From positions 1-12,552 of the forward strand of contig NZOF01000140.1 in the NCBI GenBank assembly GCA_002695185.1: 12,552 nucleotides of DNA, given 5' to 3'. Positions 7,145 to 12,552 of the stretch are shown piece by piece. The translations under genes and the position numbers were made by a program. Below the pieces are notes generated by a model that did not search any database, had not been told where the DNA came from, and saw only the letters and a program-made list of their open reading frames with translations. How positions within the stretch are numbered: position 1 is the first letter of the stretch; the number at the start of each line of letters is the position of its first letter. The stretch comes from Erythrobacter sp. Lineage in GTDB: Bacteria; Pseudomonadota; Alphaproteobacteria; Sphingomonadales; Sphingomonadaceae.

Positions 7145-7726
7145 ATGGACGTTCAGACTTATGCCATCGCCGGCGTGGCGCTGCTAACTCCCCGCCATAT
7201 CGGTGATGAGCGCGGCTATTTCGCCGAAACCTTCCGCGCCGATTTCTTCGCGCAGCATGTCGGCGACCACAAGTTCGTGCAGGATAACGAGTCTCGCAGC
7301 GCTCGCGTCGGCACGATCCGCGGGCTGCATTTCCAGAGCGAGCCCCACGCCCAGGGCAAGCTGGTGCGCTGCACCGCAGGCGCGCTGTTCGACGTTGCCG
7401 TCGACATCCGCACAGGATCGCCCACTTATGGCCAGTGGGTGGGTGAAACGCTCACTCCCGACAATGGCAAGCAGCTCTGGGTGCCGCCGGGCTTCGCCCA
7501 TGGCTTTTGCTCGCTCGAGCCCGATACCGTCATCTGCTACAAGGTCACGGGCAGCTATTACAGCGTCGAATGCGACAAGGGGCTTGCCTGGAACGATCCG
7601 GCGATCGGCATTGTCTGGCCCGACGCCGCCAATGCCGACACCCTCTCGGCCAAAGACCGCAAGCAGCCGCTTCTCGCCGACCTTCCCGCCTATTTCACCT
7701 GGCCAAATTCCCAAGGGAGCGAATAA
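7145..7726 (+). CDS. rmlC: dTDP-4-dehydrorhamnose 3,5-epimerase
   Basis: 193 residues, the usual size for RmlC. It converts dTDP-4-keto-6-deoxyglucose to dTDP-4-keto-L-rhamnose in the cytoplasm. Family hallmarks are visible: PRHIGDERGYFAETFR near the N-terminus, GTIRGLHFQ with the catalytic histidine (about residue 61), KLVRCTAGALFDVAVDIR, the cupin strand WVPPGFAHGF, and the YKVTGSYYS...GLAWNDPAIGI.WP region with the conserved Tyr and Asp. The start ATG 7145 is preceded by AGGAAAGGGG at suitable spacing. It opens the rml cluster, three bases before rmlB, and probably shares a transcript with the upstream export gene. Confidence 0.97.
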   Translation: MDVQTYAIAGVALLTPRHIGDERGYFAETFRADFFAQHVGDHKFVQDNESRSARVGTIRGLHFQSEPHAQGKLVRCTAGALFDVAVDIRTGSPTYGQWVGETLTPDNGKQLWVPPGFAHGFCSLEPDTVICYKVTGSYYSVECDKGLAWNDPAIGIVWPDAANADTLSAKDRKQPLLADLPAYFTWPNSQGSE

Positions 7727-7729
7727 CCC

Positions 7730-8788
7730 ATGCGCGTAATCGTCACCGGCGGCGCCGGCTTCATCGGCTCGGCCCTCGTCCGCTATCTGGTGCTCCAGAA
7801 GGGTTATGAGGTCCTCACCATCGACGCGCTCACCTATGCCGGCTGCGAAGCGTCGCTCAAGGAAGTCGAAGGTCAGAACAACCACCAGTTCCTGCACGCC
7901 AATATCTGCGACCGCGCCGCGATGGATCAGGCGATCGCCCAGTTCCGGCCCGACCGCATCATGCATCTCGCCGCTGAAAGCCATGTCGATCGCTCGATCA
8001 CCGGCGCGGCCGACTTCATCCAGACCAATGTGGTGGGCAGCTTCACGCTGCTGGAGGCCGCACGCGCCTATTGGAACGGCCTGGAAGCCGACGCAAAGTC
8101 CGCTTTCCGCTTCCTCCATGTCTCGACCGACGAAGTCTATGGCTCGCTCGGCGACGAAGGCTTGTTCGAGGAAACCACGCCCTACGATCCCTCCTCGCCC
8201 TATTCGGCGTCGAAGGCCGCGTCGGACCATCTCGCAAAGGCGTGGCATCGCACCTATGGAATGCCGATCGTGGTGTCCAACTGCTCGAACAATTACGGCC
8301 CCTATCACTTCCCCGAAAAGCTCATCCCGTTGACGATCCTGAACGCGCTCGAAGGGCGCAGGCTGCCCGTCTACGGCAAGGGCGAGAATATCCGCGACTG
8401 GCTCTATGTCGACGATCACGCCCGTGCGCTCGACATCATCGTCGAGAAGGGCGTGCCGGGTGAGACCTACAATGTCGGCGGTCGTAACGAGCGCAAGAAT
8501 ATCGACGTGGTCAAGCGCATCTGCGCGGTGCTCGACGAAGTGCACCCTACGGACAAACCGCGCGTCGATTTGATCGAATATGTCACCGACCGCCCCGGTC
8601 ATGATGCGCGCTACGCGATTGACGCCACCAAGCTCGAGAACGAACTAGGCTGGCGGGCGCAGGAGAATTTCGACACGGGCATCGAAAAGACGGTGCGCTG
8701 GTATCTCGATAATGAATGGTGGTGGCGTCCGCTGCGCGACGCTTATGACGGCCAGCGTCTCGGCCTCGAAAAAGCCGCTACGGCATGA
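7730..8788 (+). CDS. rmlB: dTDP-glucose 4,6-dehydratase
   Basis: A 352-residue extended short-chain dehydrogenase. The NAD-binding glycine motif GGAGFIGS is at about 7-14, with [12 protein letters not shown], the catalytic STDEVYG (Thr-Asp-Glu), the [10 protein letters not shown] catalytic Tyr-x3-Lys and the nucleotide-sugar-binding [15 protein letters not shown] further on. It makes dTDP-4-keto-6-deoxyglucose from dTDP-glucose, the second step of dTDP-L-rhamnose synthesis. The ATG at 7730 is three bases after the rmlC stop; a GGGAG ribosome binding site overlaps the end of rmlC. Its stop overlaps the rmlD start as ATGA. Confidence 0.98.
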   Translation: MRVIVTGGAGFIGSALVRYLVLQKGYEVLTIDALTYAGCEASLKEVEGQNNHQFLHANICDRAAMDQAIAQFRPDRIMHLAAESHVDRSITGAADFIQTNVVGSFTLLEAARAYWNGLEADAKSAFRFLHVSTDEVYGSLGDEGLFEETTPYDPSSPYSASKAASDHLAKAWHRTYGMPIVVSNCSNNYGPYHFPEKLIPLTILNALEGRRLPVYGKGENIRDWLYVDDHARALDIIVEKGVPGETYNVGGRNERKNIDVVKRICAVLDEVHPTDKPRVDLIEYVTDRPGHDARYAIDATKLENELGWRAQENFDTGIEKTVRWYLDNEWWWRPLRDAYDGQRLGLEKAATA

Positions 8789-9672
8789 GGATCGCGGTCA
8801 CCGGGACGGCGGGGCAGGTCGTCACCGGTCTGCTCGAACGGGGCCAGGCTGCGGGGCATGAGGTGATCGCCGTCGGCCGCCCCGATCTCGACCTGGCCGA
8901 TCCGGCCTCAATCGCGCGCGCGCTGGAGGCGGCAAGGCCCGACGTGATCGTCTCGGCCGCCGCCTATACCGCGGTGGACAAGGCGGAGAGCGAGAGCGAT
9001 CTCGCTTTCGCCGTGAACGGCGCGGGCGCGGGCGCAGTCGCGCAGACGGCAAAAGTCTTGGACGTGCCTGTCATCCATATCTCTACCGACTATGTGTTCG
9101 ATGGGACGCTGGACCGCCCCTATGTCGAAACAGATCCCACTGGTCCCACCGGCGTCTACGGTGCGTCGAAACTGGCCGGCGAGCAGGCGGTGCTGGCTGC
9201 GCATGACGACAGCGCGGTGCTGCGCGTCGCTTGGGTCTACAGCCCGTTCGGCGGGAATTTCGTCAAGACGATGCTGCGCCTGGCCCCCGATCGCGACGAA
9301 CTGGGCGTGGTCAGCGATCAGGTCGGCAATCCCACCAGCGCGCTGGCGATCGCCGATGGTATCCTCCAGGTGGCCACCAACATGGTGTCCACAAGTAGCC
9401 CTGAGCTGCGCGGCATCTTCCACATGACCGCGCTGGGCGAAGCAAGCTGGGCTGATTTTGCGGAGGCGATCTTTGCCGCATCGGCGGCGCGCGGCGGGCC
9501 GTCGGCATCGGTGCGGCACATCGGCACCGCCGATTATCCCACACCTGCCACCCGGCCTGCCAATTCGCGACTCGACTGCGCCCGAATTGCCACGGCGCAT
9601 GGCGTGACGCTGCCCGACTGGCGCGCCTCGCTCGATGAAGTGATGGACCGGTTGCAACCGGCCGCGAACTGA
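8785..9672 (+). CDS. rmlD: dTDP-4-dehydrorhamnose reductase
   Basis: A 295-residue short-chain dehydrogenase that reduces dTDP-4-keto-L-rhamnose to dTDP-L-rhamnose with NAD(P)H. Seen in the sequence: the N-terminal cofactor-binding GTAGQV, the [10 protein letters not shown] segment typical of Rml[11 protein letters not shown], the catalytic YGASKLAGE (Tyr-x3-Lys), [16 protein letters not shown] and the C-terminal TRPANSRLD motif. It starts at ATG 8785, sharing ATGA with the rmlB stop, so translation is probably coupled. Glycines in the cofactor loop are GTAGQVV in place of the more usual GxxGQLG, a mild variation. Confidence 0.97.
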   Translation: MRIAVTGTAGQVVTGLLERGQAAGHEVIAVGRPDLDLADPASIARALEAARPDVIVSAAAYTAVDKAESESDLAFAVNGAGAGAVAQTAKVLDVPVIHISTDYVFDGTLDRPYVETDPTGPTGVYGASKLAGEQAVLAAHDDSAVLRVAWVYSPFGGNFVKTMLRLAPDRDELGVVSDQVGNPTSALAIADGILQVATNMVSTSSPELRGIFHMTALGEASWADFAEAIFAASAARGGPSASVRHIGTADYPTPATRPANSRLDCARIATAHGVTLPDWRASLDEVMDRLQPAAN

Positions 9673-9693
9673 TTTTCAGGGAAAGTTGAAGCT

Positions 9694-10563
9694 ATGAAGG
9701 GCATTATTCTTGCGGGCGGCAGCGGCACTCGCCTCTATCCCATGACGCTGTCAACCTCGAAGCAGCTCATGCCGGTCTACGACAAGCCGATGATCTATTA
9801 TCCGCTGACGACCCTGATGCTGGCGGGGATTCGCGAAGTGCTCATCATCTCGACGCCGCGCGACCTGCCCGCCTTCCAGTCGCTGCTGGGCGACGGCTCG
9901 GCCTGGGGAATGACCCTCGAATATGCGGTGCAGCCCAGCCCCGATGGTCTGGCCCAGGCCTATATCATTGGCGCCGACTTCGTCGCGGGTCGGCAGTCAG
10001 CCCTGATCCTGGGCGACAATATCTATCACGGCCACGGCCTGCCTGAAATCCTCGCCAGTGCGTCCGGGCGCAGGGAAGGGGCAAGCGTATTCGCCTATCA
10101 TGTCAACGATCCTGAGCGTTATGGCGTCGTTAGCTTCGACGCGAACATGAAAGCCGAGACGATCGAGGAAAAGCCGGAAAGCCCCAAATCCAACTGGGCG
10201 GTCACTGGCCTCTATTTCTACGACGAGAAGGTTGTCGATATCGCCGCCAATATGAAGCCCTCGGCGCGCGGCGAGTTGGAGATCACCGATGTCAACCGCG
10301 TCTATCTGGAGCGCGGCGACCTTCATGTCGAAATCATGGGCCGCGGCTATGCCTGGCTCGACACCGGTACGCCCGACAGCCTGCTGGATGCCGCCGAGTT
10401 CGTGCGCGTCCTCGAAAAGCGTCAGGGCTTCAAGATCGCTGCGCCCGAGGAAATTGCCTACCGTCAGGGCTTTATCGATGCTAACGGCCTTGAACAGGCG
10501 ATCGGCAAGCTCGGCAAGTCGGATTATGGTCGCTATCTGCGGGGAATTCTGGCGGAGAGGTGA
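9694..10563 (+). CDS. rmlA: Glucose-1-phosphate thymidylyltransferase
   Basis: 289 residues, the standard length for RmlA. It catalyses the first step, dTTP plus glucose-1-phosphate to dTDP-glucose, and is usually feedback-controlled by dTDP-rhamnose (family knowledge). The nucleotidyltransferase signature [11 protein letters not shown] with the following [16 protein letters not shown], then [37 protein letters not shown] and [17 protein letters not shown] are all present. It is the last gene of the plus-strand operon, 21 bp after rmlD, with AGGGAAAG upstream of the ATG. It converges with the phosphomutase gene on the other strand. Confidence 0.98.
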   Translation: MKGIILAGGSGTRLYPMTLSTSKQLMPVYDKPMIYYPLTTLMLAGIREVLIISTPRDLPAFQSLLGDGSAWGMTLEYAVQPSPDGLAQAYIIGADFVAGRQSALILGDNIYHGHGLPEILASASGRREGASVFAYHVNDPERYGVVSFDANMKAETIEEKPESPKSNWAVTGLYFYDEKVVDIAANMKPSARGELEITDVNRVYLERGDLHVEIMGRGYAWLDTGTPDSLLDAAEFVRVLEKRQGFKIAAPEEIAYRQGFIDANGLEQAIGKLGKSDYGRYLRGILAER

Positions 10564-10601
10564 ACGCGTGTTGACCACCGCTTGAATGCAATCCTGTGCA
10601 T

Positions 10602-10646
10602 GAAGCGTCTGCTTCCGTCGCCGGGACAAGCAGCGGGTCAGACGGA
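10602..10646. terminator. Possible hairpins between convergent rmlA and the phosphomutase gene
   Basis: The 85-bp convergent gap holds GAAGC/GCTTC (10602-10606 and 10611-10615, 4-base loop) and, overlapping it, TCCGTC/GACGGA (10614-10619 and 10641-10646). There is no T run after either stem, so this is at best a weak bidirectional terminator. The location, not the structure, is the main support. Confidence 0.25.
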
Positions 10647-10648
10647 GA

Positions 10649-12067
10649 TCACATAGTCTTTATCCGCTGCAATACGTCGGTGTTTAGGGATGCGGCGCGT
10701 TCAGCGGTGCCGCTCTCGGTATAGCAGCGTAGTTCCGGAGCATTGCCACTGGGCCGCAAATGAATGATGTCGCCGTTCGAAAAGCTGATGCGCAGTCCGT
10801 CCGTCCGATCGATCGCCTGCGCCTCGCCGGTCAGATCGCCGAAAATCGCTGTCAGACGCTCCAGAATTTCGGCGCTGCCCCCCTGCTCGAGATGCGCGAT
10901 CAGTGCCTCACTCCTTGCCGTGGGAAAGGCCTGGAGGCGGTCGCTGAAGGTGTATCGCTCAGGAAGACGGGCCTGTAGCGCGGACAGCGGCGCGTTATGG
11001 CGGCGGGCATCAACCAGCATCGCCACCATCGGCAAGATCGCGTCACGCGTCGGCAAGGCGGCCAGGGTGCGACCATCCACATTGACGTCGGTGCCCAACA
11101 GGAAGCCGCCATTGGCTTCGTAGCCGCACACCCCTGCCTGTCCTTCGTCGATCAATGCGTTCATCGCCTCGATCACGAAAGGGGACCCGATACGCGTGCG
11201 ACGCACCATGTCGAAGAAGACAGACCGCTCTACTGCGCTGTTGCAGCTGACGGGCGTGGCGACGGCGCGCAGTCCCAGCGCGCGGGCGGCGCAGATGCCC
11301 AGCACATCACCGCGCAGCCACGCCCCGGTCTCATCCGCCAGCAACGGACGATCACTATCGCCATCGGTCGACAATATCGCGTCAAGCGCCAGATTTTTCG
11401 CCCAGCTTCGCGCCAATGCCTGATCTTCAGGCCGGACCGCTTCAGTATCGACCGGGATGAAGCGCTCGGAACGACCAAGCGGCACGGTCTGCGCGCCCAG
11501 CGCTTCAGCCAGGTCCGTCAACAGATCACGGCCCACCGCAGAATGCTGATATATCCCCAGTCTCATCCCGGCGAGCGCTTGCGTACCGAAAAAGTCCGTG
11601 TAGCGCTTCACATAAGCAGCGCCGACATCGGTCAGCGCCTCCATGGAAGCGCGCGCCCGCAAGCTCCCGGATGGATCGAAGAGATCAGGCAGCGCGACCG
11701 CCTGTGTCCGGATCGCCGCCTCGTCCGGCTTGAGGATCTCGCCATCAGCACGATTGAATTTGATGCCGTTGCGGTCATCGGGAATATGGCTGCCGGTCAC
11801 CATCAAGGAAGGCATGGCGCGTTCAAACGCGAAAGCCGCCACGGCCGGTGAGGGTACGAAGCCGCAATTGACCACGACGCCCTTCATATGTCGAATCGCT
11901 GCGGCGCAGGCATCCAGGATGCGGGGCGTCGACGGGCGTAGATCACCCGCTATGGCTACCGAACCACCAGCTGCAAATTGGCCGACTGCGCCAAGATGCT
12001 GCAGGAACGCGCATGTATATGCGAAGCATATCTTGTCGGTCATGGCCTCGACCAGACCGCGGGCTCC
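10649..12067 (-). CDS. Phosphomannomutase/phosphoglucomutase family protein, N-terminus lost at a sequence junction
   Basis: An alpha-D-phosphohexomutase. From an internal Met at 12041-12043 there are 464 residues carrying every active-site element: the phosphoserine loop MVTGSHIPDDRNGIKF (Ser about 85), the metal-binding loop STDGDSDRP (about 225-233), the sugar-recognition loop GYEANGGF (about 307-314) and the C-terminal phosphate-binding RPSGNAPELR (about 430-439). The frame above that Met reads GARGLVEA, which matches the family's SGxRG opening, but the expected preceding FGTS is absent and the sequence turns into unrelated DNA at about 12067. So 10-20 residues and the true start are missing. 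Such enzymes make mannose-1-P or glucose-1-P for nucleotide-sugar synthesis; glucose-1-P would feed RmlA (inference). Substrate specificity cannot be read from the sequence. Confidence 0.9.
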   Translation of the reverse strand, partial: GARGLVEAMTDKICFAYTCAFLQHLGAVGQFAAGGSVAIAGDLRPSTPRILDACAAAIRHMKGVVVNCGFVPSPAVAAFAFERAMPSLMVTGSHIPDDRNGIKFNRADGEILKPDEAAIRTQAVALPDLFDPSGSLRARASMEALTDVGAAYVKRYTDFFGTQALAGMRLGIYQHSAVGRDLLTDLAEALGAQTVPLGRSERFIPVDTEAVRPEDQALARSWAKNLALDAILSTDGDSDRPLLADETGAWLRGDVLGICAARALGLRAVATPVSCNSAVERSVFFDMVRRTRIGSPFVIEAMNALIDEGQAGVCGYEANGGFLLGTDVNVDGRTLAALPTRDAILPMVAMLVDARRHNAPLSALQARLPERYTFSDRLQAFPTARSEALIAHLEQGGSAEILERLTAIFGDLTGEAQAIDRTDGLRISFSNGDIIHLRPSGNAPELRCYTESGTAERAASLNTDVLQRIKTM

Positions 12068-12070
12068 GCC
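12044..12070. other. Junction between the capsule-locus DNA and an unrelated GC-rich fragment
   Basis: On the minus strand this stretch still reads as phosphomutase (GARGLVEA). On the plus strand it reads as the beginning of the vWA fragment (GLDQTAGSAT). Both readings are plausible, so the breakpoint lies within it and may involve short sequence identity. To its left, codon use is that of the capsule locus; to its right, on the plus strand, virtually every codon ends in G or C. Confidence 0.65.
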
Positions 12071-12436
12071 ACCGTGGTGGTCGAGGCGAACGGCGCCCGG
12101 GGCCAGGCGCAGGTCCACGTGCCCAGCCAGGGCGACGGTCAGGACGTCGTGCTCCGCCTCGACCAGGTGCAGGCCCAGGCGCCGCGGGTCCTGGACCTCG
12201 GCTTCCTCATCGACGTCACCGGCAGCATGGAGGACGAGCTGCGCTTCGTGAACCGCGAGGTCGCGGACATCGTCGCGCGGGTGAGCGCCGAGTCCCCGGA
12301 GACCCAGGTGCGCGTCGGCGCGGTCTTCTACCGGGACCGCACCGACCACCCGGCGCTCCAGCGCATCGCCTTCACCCACGACGTGCACGGCTTCGCCCAG
12401 GCGATGCAGAGCGTCCACGCGAGCGGCGGCGGCGAC
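12068..12436 (+). pseudogene. Internal fragment of a von Willebrand factor A domain protein
   Basis: The plus frame is open and protein-like: SATVVVEANG and GQAQVHVP, a probable beta-sandwich end; then VLDLGFLIDVTGSMEDEL, the first vWA strand with a DxTxS metal-ion-dependent adhesion site (DVTGS at 12212-12226); then RVGAVFYRDRTDHP and a helix ending SVHASGGGD. In related bacterial vWA domains a conserved GGGDxPE continues here, but the text changes directly after GGGD. There is no start codon with a ribosome binding site and no stop, so both ends are cut. In the 131 codons from 12044 only one (GGT) does not end in G or C, unlike the rest of the window. Such use suggests a very GC-rich source such as a myxobacterium or actinobacterium (inference). 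Confidence 0.65.
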
Positions 12437-12552
12437 GGCGCAATGGCCTCGTCTGATGACATTCCGCCGTCGCTAGAGGCCGACTTCGTCGTTCTGCGAA
12501 AAATGCGCGACGACGACGCGAGCGGTGATGTGCTCAAAGAGTTTTTTGGGGA
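12437..12552. other. Terminal 116 bases of unassigned origin
   Basis: After GGGD the plus frame stays open to the window end (MASSDDIPPSLEADF and on, from an ATG at 12443-12445), but codon use changes sharply: 13 of 38 codons end in A or T, against 1 of the preceding 131. I do not recognise the peptide. The ATG has no clear ribosome binding site of its own. It could be a third joined fragment or the start of another gene. Confidence 0.4.

Noticed and set aside
7184..8602. 472-codon minus-strand frame opposite rmlC and rmlB
   Set aside because: It mirrors two textbook rml genes; its Asp/Gly/Val/Ala-rich composition without motifs is typical of an antisense shadow.
8908..9657. 249-codon minus-strand frame opposite rmlD
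   Set aside because: Antisense shadow of rmlD; His/Arg-rich with no recognisable domain.
10997..11851. 284-codon plus-strand frame opposite the phosphomutase
   Set aside because: Antisense to a gene with all catalytic loops intact; composition is Arg/Gln/His rich.
12068..12418. Extension of the phosphomutase frame up to an ATG at 12416-12418
   Set aside because: The added residues do not resemble any phosphohexomutase N-terminus and are antisense to the vWA fragment.
12013..12456. 147-codon plus-strand frame across the GC-rich end
   Set aside because: It is an out-of-frame reading of the vWA fragment, extremely rich in Arg, Gly, Pro and Ala; the neighbouring frame shows the vWA motif.
1..12552. 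A defence or mobile system in this window
   Set aside because: No nuclease, toxin, helicase, transposase, integrase, reverse transcriptase or terminal inverted repeats were seen; the genes are explained by polysaccharide export and sugar-nucleotide synthesis plus a chimeric end.

Overview
The window looks like a capsule or exopolysaccharide locus from a sphingomonad-type alphaproteobacterium (Sphingomonas, Sphingobium or Novosphingobium). This is my recognition from protein style and GC-rich codon use; no database search was run. There are no rRNA or tRNA genes, CRISPR arrays or insertion sequences.

Left, minus-strand arm (about 1-5794). Read in transcription order it holds: a KpsE/CtrB-type inner-membrane polysaccharide co-polymerase (4631-5794); a KpsM-type permease (3832-4629); a KpsT-type ATPase (3188-3835); a small class I methyltransferase-like protein (2333-2971); and a large RTX plus right-handed beta-helix protein that runs off the left edge (1-2050). 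The exporter genes are nearly contiguous (1-nt gap, then an ATGA overlap). The last gene appears broken: a probable one-base frameshift just after its start, a clear one-base frameshift joining the RTX and beta-helix parts near 1229, and an in-frame TAG at 241-243 followed by 80 more open, sensible codons.

Middle and plus-strand arm (5968-10563). A 173-bp divergent intergenic region with a perfect 7-bp inverted repeat separates the exporter from a Wza/CtrA-type outer-membrane export lipoprotein. This is followed by a compact rmlC-rmlB-rmlD-rmlA operon for dTDP-L-rhamnose. The exporter and the dTDP-rhamnose operon together suggest an ABC-transporter-dependent, rhamnose-containing capsule. The methyltransferase and the RTX/beta-helix protein would be candidates for modifying that polymer. 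No glycosyltransferase, initiating enzyme or KpsC/KpsS-type gene is visible, so these must lie elsewhere.

Right end (10564-12552). A convergent phosphomannomutase/phosphoglucomutase gene is intact from its stop up to about residue 1 but loses its normal N-terminal start at about 12044-12070. There the sequence passes into an unrelated, extremely GC3-rich fragment coding on the plus strand for part of a von Willebrand A domain (DVTGS motif). That fragment is cut again at about 12436, where codon use changes abruptly for the last 116 bases. I read the last ~500 bp as a chimeric end (misassembly) or, less likely, a true insertion.

I found no convincing new defence or mobile system. The most interesting biology is the decayed RTX/beta-helix protein beside the capsule exporter.
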